64,000 nt of DNA, taken from contig CAJAHH010000031.1 in assembly GCA_903939515.1 (NCBI GenBank), positions 62,001 to 126,000 on the forward strand. Reading direction: 5' to 3'. The stretch's first letter is position 1. Each line of letters opens with the position of its first letter. Positions 18,351 through 28,494 of the stretch are shown one piece after another. The position numbers were made by a program, and so were the translations under genes. The DNA is from an uncultured Verrucomicrobiota bacterium (lineage in GTDB: Bacteria > Verrucomicrobiota > Verrucomicrobiia > Limisphaerales > UBA9464). The notes under the pieces are model-generated. The model had not been told where the DNA came from and did not search any database. It saw only the letters and a list, made by a program, of their open reading frames with translations.

Positions 18351-21300
18351 ATGCGCCCGTTTCGAAGCCTGATTATTGCCATCGCCTTGGCGGTGGGTTC
18401 CCTGGGGCTGTACCGCTGGGTACAGCCACCCGCCGTGGACCCCGCTTCCTCGGCCTCCGGGCTCACCGCGCCGCCCGCCGGCCCTGCCGTGGCCTCGGCC
18501 TTCGGTCGCTCATTGGCCGTCTCGGCCCATGTGGCCGCCAAGCGCCTGCGGGTTCGCCCGCTCACGGCTGGCCAGCTCCCAGCACCGCAGGATTCTGAAT
18601 TTCCTTGGCGCTCCAGCAACACCACGAAGACGGTGGATCAGTTGAGGAACGATCCGCGCGCCTTGGTGCTGCGCAATGCCCTGATAGATACTCGCACGGG
18701 CGAACCGCTGCCGTTGCCCGAGTCGCTGGTGGCGGGCCCAGAACCGGGTTTCCACATTGTTCAATTCGCTCAGGAGCCCGATGCGGGGTCCCGTCGTCGA
18801 TTGGAAGAGCAGCAGTTGCACGTCGTCTCGTACCTGCCGGTCAATGCCTTCCTGGTGAAGGGTTCCGATGAGTCGGTCGAGCGCTTGGCCCTCGACGCCG
18901 ACATCGCTTCGGTCTCGCCCTGGCATCCCGCCTTCAAACTCGAACCAGAACTGCTCACTCAAGTTATCGACGGTCGGCCGCTGGAGGCGGGTGATCGCCT
19001 CATGCTCTCCCTGACCGATCCCGATGCCTTTCCGCGTTTGGAGTCGCTCGGGGTTCGTGAGGTCACTCGTCAGCGCAGCCCGTTCGGCACGCTGGTCACG
19101 GTGGATGTGCCGCCCGACGCGCTCCTCGCGCTGGCTCAATCGCCCGAGGTGCATTTGATCGAAAAGGCCCACCGCCGCGAACTGCTCAATGATCGCTCGG
19201 CCTACCTGCTCGGGAGCGCCACGGATATTACCAACACGGCGTCCTACCGGGGTCTCACTGGCAGCAACGTGGTGATTAATGTCAATGACTCGGGTATCGA
19301 CTGGACTCACCCCGACCTCACCACCAACCGCGTCTTCACGGTCGGATCCCAGACCAACCTCCTGACCGACCGCGACGGCCACGGGACCCACGTGGCCGGG
19401 ACCATCGCCGGCAGCGGGGTTCGTTCGCGCGAGATCCAGGGGCCCGCCCAGGGTTCGGTGACCAATGCTCAGTTCCGTGGTCATGCCCCCAACGCCAAGC
19501 TCTTCATCCTGCCCATCGACCTCCAGACCGGCCCGACCATCTCGGATGCCTTCTTGCAGGAGCAGGCCGCCATGACCAATGCCCTCATCTCCAACAACAG
19601 TTGGGGCTATCGGGGCGCTTACGAGTACAACTCTATTTCGGCCAGTTACGATGCTGCCTCGCGGGATGCCTTGCCCGAAACCTCGGGTGAGCAACCGGTG
19701 CTCTTCGTCTTCGCCGCCGGCAACTCCGGACAAGGCGGCAACAATGGTGTCGGCGGTTTGCGCGGGTCGGTGACCGCACCGGGCAACGCTAAGAACGTGA
19801 TCACCGTGGGTGCGCTCGAAACCAAGCGCAACCTCACCAACGCGGTGGTGACCGACGATGAAGGCCATGTGATCTGGGCGGGCGGGAAGCAATTTCGTGA
19901 ACCGAGCACCAATGCCGAATTGACCACCAACCTGGTGCTCCGCGCCAGCACCGACACCGACACCGAAGTGGCCAATTTCTCTAGCCGCGGCAATGTGGGC
20001 ATTGGCATCGAAGGCAGTTACGGCCGCTTCAAGCCCGACGTGGTTGCGCCTGGTTCTCAAATTCTCTCAGCGCGCTCGGCCCAGTGGAAACTCGAAGACG
20101 AATACGACACCAATTCGGTGCAGTACTCCCTGTTCGACGACCTCAACCGCCCGGTGGCCCCGTGGTACCGATTTTTGTCCGGCACCAGTATGGCCGCACC
20201 GGCCGTGTCGGGCCTGTTGGCTCAAATCCAGGAGTTCTGGCATCGCCCCGGTATCAAATTGCCGAGGTACATTGAGGCAGCGGCCTACAAGGCGTTGTTA
20301 ATTAACAGCGCTCGTCCCTCGTCCGATATTTACGCACCCAACTTCCGCTCGGTGATGAACTACGCAGGGTGGGGGCAGCCCAGTTTGCCGCGCGCCCTCG
20401 ACAGCGGGGTGCGCCTGAGCCGCGCCGACGGGGCGATCGTGGAGTTGGCGGGTTTCGCTGGTGAACTCACCACCGGGGCCAGTCAATCACTGCGATTGAA
20501 GCTCACCACCAACGAGGTGTCCGCCACGGGTGCGTTTCACTTCACGCTGGTGTGGACCGATCCTCCAGGCAATCCGGCTGCCGGTCTTAAGTTGGTCAAT
20601 GATTTAGACCTCATCGTGTCCAACACCGTGACGGGTGAGGTGTTCGTCGGTAACGACATGGCACGCACCGGATATACTGCCGGTCGACCGGGCACCAATG
20701 CCTTCGAGGTGGTGGAGGTAGGTGTGACCAATTCGATCTTCGATTCGGTCAATAATGTGGAGCGCGTGGTGCTCGAACCCCCGCTGGCCAGCGAGTACAT
20801 CATCCAGGTGGTGGCGCGTCGGGTGAACGTCAACGCTCTGGCCTCTCGCGAAGTTCAGAATCTCCAGAACCGCACCAACATCGTTCAGGACTTCGTGGTG
20901 GCCCTCTCGTCGGACGCGGCCACGGGCAACGACATCGTGGCCACAGCCGAGTACGTCAGCGGGTCGTCGGGTGGTTTTGGGCCCATCCAACCGCCCGCGG
21001 TTTCTGTGGTGGCCACCAATGGCATTCCAGTTTCGGCTTCCCGGGTCGGGGCACAGTCTCCCTTGGTCGGTGGTGCGGTGGGGCAAGCCGCTCAATGGCA
21101 TTTCTTCGTCTTCACTAACCTCTTCAATCCCGAGGCGGCGGCGGTCACCGGATTGACCAACGGCCAGTACGTTGAGTTTGTCATTTCCTCGGCCGCCAAC
21201 CTGGCCCGTCCGCGCGGACCCGGGGCCTCAGGAAACCGCCTGCGTGACCGTGTTCTGGGACCGGACTTGGATTTGTACATGTCTACGGATCCAGGCCTGA

Positions 21301-24300
21301 CCAACCTCCAGGCCTCAGCACTGGCCTCGGCGTATCGTTCCACCCAGCAGGGGTTCGAGGAGCGCATTGAGATCACCAACGCCCCGGCCACGGGCGAGGT
21401 GTATTACATCGGCGTGAAGGCCGAAGATCAGCAGGGCGGTGAATTTGAATTGGTGATTCGCAGCAGCGATCAGCCCTTCCACGTCCAGGGAGCCAATGGC
21501 TACAGCCTGCTCATGACCCCCATTGGCGGCGGGCGCTCCATTCCCGACGGCAGCCCGGATGCGCCGGGCGTGGTCCGCTATTTCGGCACGGGTCCCTCCG
21601 GGATTACTCGCAACGTGACCTTCATTCAGTCCCTCGGGCACGACAACTTCTTCGACCTCCAAGGCACCCTCCTCCACGCAGGGTACGGAGTGACCATTAA
21701 CAATCGCCGGTCGATTCGTGATTACGGTACAGGATTGACCCAGGCATCCGGTCCGGTCATGGGACTTTACGACGACATCCCAGGCTTGCGCTTCCCTGGC
21801 GGTCAGCCGTCCGACGGTCCCAGTACCACCCTCCTCGACTTCGCAGGTTTGGGCAGCATGGGTTCGTGGAATTACCTCCTGCAGGATGACGTTTTGGGCA
21901 ATTCTGGTACTCTCAACTCGGTACAGCTTCAGGTGCAGCCGCAGGTGCTGCCGGCCTTCGAAGAGCGTGTCTTCGAGAACGTCTGTGTCCCGCCGCGGGG
22001 CTACGATTTCCGTCTGCGCATCGTGCCTCCGGATGCCAGTCGACTCATTATTGAGGTGACCAACATGGTCCCCGCCAACCTCCCGCTGGAGGTGTACATT
22101 CGCCGCGAAGCGTTCCCCGACCCCGACAATTTGGAGGCCAACGACCGCGTGGCGACGTTGCTCGGGCCCGGCATCATAAGCATTTCCGTGCGGGACGTTC
22201 CCGCCCTCCAGGCTGGCACCTACTTCGTGCTTTTCCACAACCCGTCCGGGGTGGAGCTCTGCTTTGATGTCGCCATCTACGGTGAGCGCAATTTGTCCTC
22301 GAAGTTTACCCGTACCATTGAAGGGGGGTCGGCTTCCTTAGCTGATGTCGCCCGGACGGTGACTTCGGTTCAGGTCGATGATGCGCGGCCGGTTTCCGAT
22401 GTGCAGGTGGGTGTCCGGGTCGAACACGCCCGCGTCTCCGATCTGGCCCTGCGTTTGGTGACTCCCGGCGGCGCAAGCGCGTTGCTCTTCGAGAACCGCG
22501 GACTCACCACCACCAACGGCTTGGGTGGCGTTCTCGTCACTAGCAACTACCAGCACGTGGCCTTGTCGCTCGATCGTGCCGGAGGGGTGGCTCGCATTTA
22601 CTTCAATGGTGAGGTGGTGGCCGAACAGTTGGTCCGGCTTTCGGCCAGCAATTCTCCGACCTCGTTCCACCTCGGCTCTTTGGGTTCGGCCAACCTACCG
22701 GGTAGCCCCATTCAATTGGACGACTTCGGACTCTGGCGTCGCTCCATCCGCGAGACCGAGATCCGCAAAATCTATGAAGAGGGATCCTTCGGTCGTGCCA
22801 AGGCAACCAATTTGGCCAGTGCTGGGTTGGCGGCGCTCTGGCCCATGGACCGCTTCGGTTTGGATACCATCGCCGGTCAGACCATTAGCAGCGTGGGCGC
22901 CACCGTGGCGGGTCAGATGAATTTTGGTATGCGCCAGCCAGGCACCGGCACCGGAGCCATCTCCACCGACTCCCGCATTCGGGAAATCGGCAATCTTCCG
23001 GGGATTACTCTGGAAGGATGGATCAAACCGGTCTCCGGCAACGAACGTCTGGTGGTTGGCGGGTGGTACGATGCGGCCAAAAAGCGCACTGGGCCGGTCT
23101 TATTGATCGGTCAATCGGCTCCCTGGGGCAATGGTCCGGGATCGCTGAGTGCCGTCTTCCAAGATGAGGCGGGCAACCCAGTGATGTTGAGTACCCGTGC
23201 GGGCGTGTTCCCGGCCGGAGGGGTCATTACCAATCGGGCGTTTGCGATTTTCGGCGACAGCACCAACGGGGTCTACACGCCGATCAAGTTTGCTCAGCCT
23301 CCGTACTTGAGTCGGATTGTGCCGCAGGTGCTGTACTCCAATGATTGGGAGACGGTCACCTCCGGGGATTTCGCATCGGGAACCAACAGCCTTGAAGGAT
23401 GGATCGTGATGACCAATCGGGTTTCGATCTTGGTCGGTGGCAGAGAAGGCCAGGTGCTCGACCTCCGCAATGCGGCGGTGGAACGTCAGTTCGACCTCAA
23501 CATCGGTCAGGCTTATCGATTGGCCTTCACCAGTCGAAAATCTCCCGCTGCAAAGACCGCGGTGAATGCCCAAGTCTGGGTCGATGGCGGATTCAATTTG
23601 CGGGTGGACAGCACGCCGGACTGGGTCACCAACACGACTTCCTTTGTCGCAAAGTCCTCACGCACCGCCGTTGGCTTCGTGGCAACCTCGCCCCCAAATT
23701 CCGCCACCAACTTCCCGTCGGGTCTGGAGATTGGGCAAGTTTGGCTCGATCAGGATGGCGCTCCGCTGGTCTATCAACCGGAAGAACCGCTGCGCCCACT
23801 CATGGGTCAGCCCGGCACCGGGTTGTGGGAACTGCAGACGACCGATGCTCGAGGTGGTGAAGCGGGCCTCCTGCTGGACTGGCAGTTGCGCTTCACCTTC
23901 ATGCCCACCAATCCGCCGACCTTCCTGCTGACCAATGGCATAGCCTTCACCACCAACATCGTGGGCGAGGACATTCGCTACTTTCTGGTGGATGTTCCGC
24001 TGGAGGCCGAACGGGCCACCAACACGTTGATCAATCTTTCAGGCGGTCTGCTCTCGATGCTCTACAGCGCCTCTGGTTTGCCAGATCCCACGGAGTCCGA
24101 CACGGTGACGGTGGTTTCCGGCCTGCCGGCAGGTCGCTTCTCTGCGAGCACTCTCGACATTAATCTTCCGCCGTTGCTTCCGCGTGGGCAGCGCTATTAT
24201 TTGGCGGTGCGGGGCGCTGGTGGAACCTCCTCCAATGAGTTTTCCATCCAAGCGGACTTCGGTGTCCGTATCACCCCGCTGACCAACCGCGTCGCCATTC

Positions 24301-27191
24301 GGGTCACCAATACCGCTCCCATTTTGCAGGAGTATTATTCCTATCAAGTGCCCGCCAGCAACGTCTTGGGGGTTACCTTCACGGTGTCGGGCGCGACGGG
24401 AGATGTGGATTTGTACGCCATTCGGGCTCCCAAGCTGCCGGGTGTTGGCCAGTATGACTACGCTTCCGCCACGCCGGGGACCACCAACGAGACTCTGGTT
24501 ATTCACTTGGACAGCCAACCGGTGCCCTTGGCTCCGGGTCTGTGGTATTTGTCGGTGACCAACACCACGGGCATTCCTGGGACCTCCTATACTATCTCCG
24601 CCATCGAGCAGCGTGGCCGCATCCAAGAGTTGAAGCCGGGTCAATCCATCACAGCCAGCCATCCGGGGACCGACGAGGACTTCTATTACGTCACCCTGCC
24701 GACAGACGTATCCGCATTGCGGGTGCGGACCCGTGGGGCCACCGAGGACCTGGTCTTGAGTTCGCGCAGCCGATTGCCCGTGCCGACGGCCACCAACTTT
24801 GAGTACCAAAGTAACAAGGCCAATTCCGGGGACGAGGACCTCTTGATGACGACCAATTCGACGCCGGTGGCTTTGGCGGGCGGGCGTTGGTATTTCGCGG
24901 TCACCAGCGTGGATGGTTTGCCCACTCCCTACACCATCTCGGCCGAACTCCGACTTCGGGATGCGGTCTTCCAGACGCTCACCAATGAGATTTGGTTCGA
25001 GGCCGTGGCCACCAACGGGCCGGTCGATTTGGAATTCATTTACCGGAACCCGGGCGATGTCTCCGCGATCACCTTTGAACTCGATCAGCTGACCGGAGAG
25101 GCCGATATGACCGTGAGCCCGGATGAGCCGCTGCCCTTGTCCCCGGTCTCCTTTGCGAATACTCAGCCCGGCACGCTGTCGGAGCGGGTGACGGTCTTGG
25201 CTGGACGTGATTTGCCCTCGTTGGGCCGCGACTGGTACTTGCGAGTCCGCCTGCCGTCGACCGGAGTCCGTTTCCGCATTCGCGCCAGCCTGAACCGTCC
25301 GCCGGTTTGGACTCCCGTAGCAACCCGCCGGGTCACTGAAGGGTTGCGCCTCACCTTCAACCTCAAGGCGACCGATCCAGATCCTATCCCCCAGCCCATC
25401 ACCTACGGTCTGGTGGAGGGTCCGGTGGGGCTCACCGTGAGCACCAATGGTGTGGTGACTTGGATTCCTTCTGAGGCTCAGGGACCTAGCACCAATCTCG
25501 TACTGGTTTTTGCGAGCGACGGGGCGATATCGTCCACCCTTCAGTTCGTGATCATCGTGGCGGAGCGCAATCAGCCGCCAGTCTGGATCAACCCCGGCAC
25601 CCGCCGTGTCATCGAGGGGTTGCAGTTGACCTACGCATTGAAAGCCAGTGACGCCGACCTGCCGGTTCAGACGTTGAGCTACACGTTGGTCAGCGGTCCG
25701 GAGGGGCTCACTGTGAACACCAACGGTGTGATGAATTGGCAACCGACCGAGGCGCAGGGACCGAGCACGAACCGGGTGAGCGTGAGCGTGAGCGACGGTG
25801 TGGTGTCCGTGCCGCAGGAATTCGACGTGGTCGTTTTGGAGTCCAACCGACTGCCGGTGTGGGTGACGTTCGTTACGACGCGGCGCGTGGCCGAGGGATC
25901 GCCTCTGACCTTCACTGTGCAGGCCACAGACAGCGACCTTCCGGCACAGAGGTTGATCTATCGTCTAGTCAATGGTCCTACAGGACTCGTGGTAACGACC
26001 AACGGAGTGGTGTCTTGGACGCCGACCGAAGCCCAGGGCCCGAGCACCAATCGGGTTCGAATCGGGGTGACCGATGGCGTGGCCAATATTTCTCAGGAGT
26101 TCGACATTATCGTGGTTGAGCGCAATCAGCCGCCGGTGTGGACCAACCCCGGCACCCGACGGATCACCGAAGGGTTGCAATTGACCTACGCATTGAACGC
26201 CAGCGATGCCGATTTGCCCGTTCAGACGCTGAAGTTCACTTTGGTCAGCGGTCCGGAGGGGCTCACTGTGAACACCAACGGTGTGATGAGTTGGCAACCG
26301 ACCGAGGCGCAGGGACCGAGCACGAACCGGGTGACCGTGAGCGTGAGCGACGGTGTGGTGTCCGTGCCGCAGGAATTCGACGTGGTGGCCTTGGAGTCCA
26401 ACCGACTGCCGGTGTGGGTGACGTTCATCACGACGCGGCGTGTGAGCGAGGGATCGCCTCTGAACTTTACTGTGCAGGCCACGGACAGTGACCTTCCGGC
26501 ACAGAAGTTGATCTATCGTCTGATCAATGGTCCTACAGGACTCGTGGTAACGACCAACGGAGTGGTGTCTTGGACGCCGACCGAAGCCCAGGGACCGAGC
26601 ACCAATCGGGTTCGAATCGGGGTGACCGATGGCGCGGCCAATATTTCTCAAGAGTTCGACATCATCGTGGTTGAGCGCAACCAGCCGCCGGAGTGGACCA
26701 ACCCCAGCACCCGCCGAGTCACCGAGGGGTTGCAGTTGACCTTCACCTTGAAGGCCACCGACCCCGATCTGCCGGTTCAGACCTTGAGATACACTCTGGA
26801 GCAGGGGCCGACCGGTCTGAAGGTGGCCACCAATGGTGTGCTTTCGTGGAAACCGACCGAGGCGCAGGGTCCGAGCACGAACCGCGTGACCGTCCGTGTG
26901 AGCGACGGAGTTGTCTCGGTGACCCAAGACTTCAATATCGTGGTGATCGATTCTCCGGCCGGCGCGGCCAAGCTGACGTTGGTTCAGTCTTCTGGGGGTG
27001 ATTTCGAGCTGCACTTCGTAGGGCCCTTTGGTGCCCAGTACATTCTCGAACAAAGCGTTTCCGCCAATGGGCCGTGGTTGCCAGTGCCCACTGTGCAGAA
27101 GCCGCTCACCACCACAGGTGCGACCACCGTTCTGAAGGTTGCGCTGCCGGCGACGGCGAGCACGAGCTTCTACCGATTCGTTAAACCGTAG
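18351..27191 (+). CDS. Giant secreted subtilisin-like (S8) protein, 2946 aa
   Basis: An N-terminal signal peptide or anchor (RSLIIAIALAVGSLGLY) is followed by an inhibitor-like propeptide to about residue 280. The S8 catalytic domain has Asp313 in NDSGIDWTHPDL, His344 in DGHGTHVAGT, the oxyanion-region AAGNSG near 455, and Ser613 in GTSMAAPAVSG, so it should be active. Then come a P-type domain (about 1080-1215), a second P-type domain split by a LamG-like and a jelly-roll-like region (about 1337-1853), PPC-like domains (about 1880-2310), six cadherin/putative-Ig-type repeats (about 2313-2870) and a final 70-residue module ending SFYRFVKP. It begins 22 bases after cassette A and may be a client of that machine, though a Sec signal alone could suffice. 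Confidence 0.88.
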   Translation: MRPFRSLIIAIALAVGSLGLYRWVQPPAVDPASSASGLTAPPAGPAVASAFGRSLAVSAHVAAKRLRVRPLTAGQLPAPQDSEFPWRSSNTTKTVDQLRNDPRALVLRNALIDTRTGEPLPLPESLVAGPEPGFHIVQFAQEPDAGSRRRLEEQQLHVVSYLPVNAFLVKGSDESVERLALDADIASVSPWHPAFKLEPELLTQVIDGRPLEAGDRLMLSLTDPDAFPRLESLGVREVTRQRSPFGTLVTVDVPPDALLALAQSPEVHLIEKAHRRELLNDRSAYLLGSATDITNTASYRGLTGSNVVINVNDSGIDWTHPDLTTNRVFTVGSQTNLLTDRDGHGTHVAGTIAGSGVRSREIQGPAQGSVTNAQFRGHAPNAKLFILPIDLQTGPTISDAFLQEQAAMTNALISNNSWGYRGAYEYNSISASYDAASRDALPETSGEQPVLFVFAAGNSGQGGNNGVGGLRGSVTAPGNAKNVITVGALETKRNLTNAVVTDDEGHVIWAGGKQFREPSTNAELTTNLVLRASTDTDTEVANFSSRGNVGIGIEGSYGRFKPDVVAPGSQILSARSAQWKLEDEYDTNSVQYSLFDDLNRPVAPWYRFLSGTSMAAPAVSGLLAQIQEFWHRPGIKLPRYIEAAAYKALLINSARPSSDIYAPNFRSVMNYAGWGQPSLPRALDSGVRLSRADGAIVELAGFAGELTTGASQSLRLKLTTNEVSATGAFHFTLVWTDPPGNPAAGLKLVNDLDLIVSNTVTGEVFVGNDMARTGYTAGRPGTNAFEVVEVGVTNSIFDSVNNVERVVLEPPLASEYIIQVVARRVNVNALASREVQNLQNRTNIVQDFVVALSSDAATGNDIVATAEYVSGSSGGFGPIQPPAVSVVATNGIPVSASRVGAQSPLVGGAVGQAAQWHFFVFTNLFNPEAAAVTGLTNGQYVEFVISSAANLARPRGPGASGNRLRDRVLGPDLDLYMSTDPGLTNLQASALASAYRSTQQGFEERIEITNAPATGEVYYIGVKAEDQQGGEFELVIRSSDQPFHVQGANGYSLLMTPIGGGRSIPDGSPDAPGVVRYFGTGPSGITRNVTFIQSLGHDNFFDLQGTLLHAGYGVTINNRRSIRDYGTGLTQASGPVMGLYDDIPGLRFPGGQPSDGPSTTLLDFAGLGSMGSWNYLLQDDVLGNSGTLNSVQLQVQPQVLPAFEERVFENVCVPPRGYDFRLRIVPPDASRLIIEVTNMVPANLPLEVYIRREAFPDPDNLEANDRVATLLGPGIISISVRDVPALQAGTYFVLFHNPSGVELCFDVAIYGERNLSSKFTRTIEGGSASLADVARTVTSVQVDDARPVSDVQVGVRVEHARVSDLALRLVTPGGASALLFENRGLTTTNGLGGVLVTSNYQHVALSLDRAGGVARIYFNGEVVAEQLVRLSASNSPTSFHLGSLGSANLPGSPIQLDDFGLWRRSIRETEIRKIYEEGSFGRAKATNLASAGLAALWPMDRFGLDTIAGQTISSVGATVAGQMNFGMRQPGTGTGAISTDSRIREIGNLPGITLEGWIKPVSGNERLVVGGWYDAAKKRTGPVLLIGQSAPWGNGPGSLSAVFQDEAGNPVMLSTRAGVFPAGGVITNRAFAIFGDSTNGVYTPIKFAQPPYLSRIVPQVLYSNDWETVTSGDFASGTNSLEGWIVMTNRVSILVGGREGQVLDLRNAAVERQFDLNIGQAYRLAFTSRKSPAAKTAVNAQVWVDGGFNLRVDSTPDWVTNTTSFVAKSSRTAVGFVATSPPNSATNFPSGLEIGQVWLDQDGAPLVYQPEEPLRPLMGQPGTGLWELQTTDARGGEAGLLLDWQLRFTFMPTNPPTFLLTNGIAFTTNIVGEDIRYFLVDVPLEAERATNTLINLSGGLLSMLYSASGLPDPTESDTVTVVSGLPAGRFSASTLDINLPPLLPRGQRYYLAVRGAGGTSSNEFSIQADFGVRITPLTNRVAIRVTNTAPILQEYYSYQVPASNVLGVTFTVSGATGDVDLYAIRAPKLPGVGQYDYASATPGTTNETLVIHLDSQPVPLAPGLWYLSVTNTTGIPGTSYTISAIEQRGRIQELKPGQSITASHPGTDEDFYYVTLPTDVSALRVRTRGATEDLVLSSRSRLPVPTATNFEYQSNKANSGDEDLLMTTNSTPVALAGGRWYFAVTSVDGLPTPYTISAELRLRDAVFQTLTNEIWFEAVATNGPVDLEFIYRNPGDVSAITFELDQLTGEADMTVSPDEPLPLSPVSFANTQPGTLSERVTVLAGRDLPSLGRDWYLRVRLPSTGVRFRIRASLNRPPVWTPVATRRVTEGLRLTFNLKATDPDPIPQPITYGLVEGPVGLTVSTNGVVTWIPSEAQGPSTNLVLVFASDGAISSTLQFVIIVAERNQPPVWINPGTRRVIEGLQLTYALKASDADLPVQTLSYTLVSGPEGLTVNTNGVMNWQPTEAQGPSTNRVSVSVSDGVVSVPQEFDVVVLESNRLPVWVTFVTTRRVAEGSPLTFTVQATDSDLPAQRLIYRLVNGPTGLVVTTNGVVSWTPTEAQGPSTNRVRIGVTDGVANISQEFDIIVVERNQPPVWTNPGTRRITEGLQLTYALNASDADLPVQTLKFTLVSGPEGLTVNTNGVMSWQPTEAQGPSTNRVTVSVSDGVVSVPQEFDVVALESNRLPVWVTFITTRRVSEGSPLNFTVQATDSDLPAQKLIYRLINGPTGLVVTTNGVVSWTPTEAQGPSTNRVRIGVTDGAANISQEFDIIVVERNQPPEWTNPSTRRVTEGLQLTFTLKATDPDLPVQTLRYTLEQGPTGLKVATNGVLSWKPTEAQGPSTNRVTVRVSDGVVSVTQDFNIVVIDSPAGAAKLTLVQSSGGDFELHFVGPFGAQYILEQSVSANGPWLPVPTVQKPLTTTGATTVLKVALPATASTSFYRFVKP
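25569..26678 (+). repeat. Two tandem 555-bp coding repeats (Ig-like domain pairs)
   Basis: Units 25569-26123 and 26124-26678 each encode 185 residues, a pair of Ig-like domains beginning NQPPVW and NRLPVWVTF. A partial third unit starts at 26679. The units are near-identical for long stretches at the DNA level, including AACACCAACGGTGTGATGA and GGACTCGTGGTAACGACCAA. The period of exactly 555 keeps the frame, so copy number could change by recombination without breaking the protein. Confidence 0.85.
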
Positions 27192-27211
27192 GCCTTCGAG
27201 GGACGCTGGGT

Positions 27212-27381
27212 GGGTGCTCCGCGGGAGCGGTCCTGCGCTCGCAGGAAGGCTCGGGGGAGGAAGGGGTTTTCGCGCTGTGCGCGAGGGGCTTTGGTGATCG
27301 CCTTCAATGCTCGCTCCGGACCGCTCCCGCTCCGCTTGGCGTATTTGGGGTGCTCCGCGGGAGCGGTCCTGCGCTCGCAGG
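27212..27381 (+). repeat. Palindromic dispersed repeat element between convergent genes
   Basis: A perfect 34-bp direct repeat occurs at 27212-27245 and 27348-27381. Between the copies are a 13-bp perfect inverted repeat (27221-27233 with 27318-27330) and a small hairpin TCGCGC-TGT-GCGCGA near 27270. About 135 bases (27207-27340) align with a diverged copy at 44371-44504. The element fills the gap between the S8 gene (+) and mtnA (-). It resembles REP/BIME-type elements; it may also stop transcription from both sides, which is inferred. Confidence 0.7.
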
Positions 27382-27387
27382 GGGTGT

Positions 27388-28494
27388 TCAGCGCTTGCCG
27401 CGCAGCTTGCCCAAGGCCTTGGGTTTCAGGATGCCGTGGGGAGTAATAATCCCGGTGATCAACTCTGGGGGCGTCACGTCGAAGCCGGGGTTGCGGGCCG
27501 TGCTGGTGGGGTTGGCAATCCGCACATAGGCCCGTTTGCCAGGCTTACCGCCCTTACCAGGAAGCACTCCCCATGCTCCCAGCACTTCATCGCCCGATCG
27601 GTCTTCGATGGGGATCTCGAGCCCAGAACCCAGTTCCCAGTCGATGGTGGAGAGCGGGATGGCCACGTAGAAGGGAATGCCATGGCGGTGCGCCAATACG
27701 GCCTTGGTGTAGGTGCCGATCTTGTTGGCGACCTCACCGGTCTTCCCCAACACCCGGTCGCTGCCCACGATCACCAGGTCGATCTCGCCCCGGCTCATGA
27801 GAAATCCGGCGGCCGAGTCAGCGATGATCTGGTGGCTGATGCCCTGCTGAGCAAGTTCCCATGCGGTGAGCGAGGCACCCTGGCACCGGGGGCGGGTCTC
27901 GTCGCAGTAGACATGAAACTTTCGGCCAGCAGCCTGGGCCGCATACATCGGGGCTGTGGCCGTGCCGATATCGACGAAGGCCAACCATCCGGCGTTGCAG
28001 TGAGTTAACACCCTCATGCCCTCCCGGATGAGAGAAGCTCCGTGTTCGCCCAATGCGCGGCAATGCTCGACGTCTTCCTCTGCAAATCGGGAGGCTGCGG
28101 CAAATGCGATGTCTTGGCGCTCAGAGACCGTTTCGCCGATGGACATCTCCTCACGGATGGCATTCATGGCATTGACCGGATCCACAGCCGTGGGTCGCGC
28201 GTCTTTGAGTGTTTGGTACACCGTCTCGATATGCGCCTCGAAACGGTCCATTCGCTGGCCCCGAAAGGCTCGAGCACCTTGAGCGAGTCCGTAGGCGGCC
28301 GTCGCTCCGATGGCTCCGGCACCCCGAACTACCATGGTGGTGATGGCTTCGGCGGTTTCCCGGTAGTCGCGGGTCTTCACCAACCGGAAGTCATGGGGTA
28401 GCAGGCGCTGCTCGATGAGCACTACGGCATTGGCCAATGCGTCGAAGGAGACCGTGCGGTGGTGCTGGCGCCGGCCGCGAAGCGTGACGTTCAT
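27388..28494 (-). CDS. mtnA: S-methyl-5-thioribose-1-phosphate isomerase
   Basis: The product has 368 residues from the ATG at 28492-28494; upstream in-frame codons give a non-conserved tail and are rejected. MtnA isomerises methylthioribose-1-phosphate to methylthioribulose-1-phosphate in methionine salvage. The eIF2B-related fold is shown by RGAGAIGATAAYGLA (57-71), the catalytic Cys166 in LTHCNAGWLA, and the catalytic Asp246 in VGSDRVLGKTGEVANKIGTY, followed by IPFYVAIPLSTID and IPIEDRSGDEVL. No other salvage gene is nearby. It lies downstream of the helicase gene on the same strand but behind a strong terminator, so it probably has its own promoter. Confidence 0.93.
   Translation of the reverse strand: MNVTLRGRRQHHRTVSFDALANAVVLIEQRLLPHDFRLVKTRDYRETAEAITTMVVRGAGAIGATAAYGLAQGARAFRGQRMDRFEAHIETVYQTLKDARPTAVDPVNAMNAIREEMSIGETVSERQDIAFAAASRFAEEDVEHCRALGEHGASLIREGMRVLTHCNAGWLAFVDIGTATAPMYAAQAAGRKFHVYCDETRPRCQGASLTAWELAQQGISHQIIADSAAGFLMSRGEIDLVIVGSDRVLGKTGEVANKIGTYTKAVLAHRHGIPFYVAIPLSTIDWELGSGLEIPIEDRSGDEVLGAWGVLPGKGGKPGKRAYVRIANPTSTARNPGFDVTPPELITGIITPHGILKPKALGKLRGKR

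Noticed and set aside
26052-26070. GGTTCGAATC-type string that looks like a tRNA T-loop (also near 30668)
   Set aside because: Both lie inside conserved coding sequence and lack the acceptor and anticodon stems of a tRNA.
25569-26678. Regular repeats as a possible CRISPR array
   Set aside because: The period is 555 bp, the repeats encode protein in frame, and there are no unique spacers of 25-40 bp.
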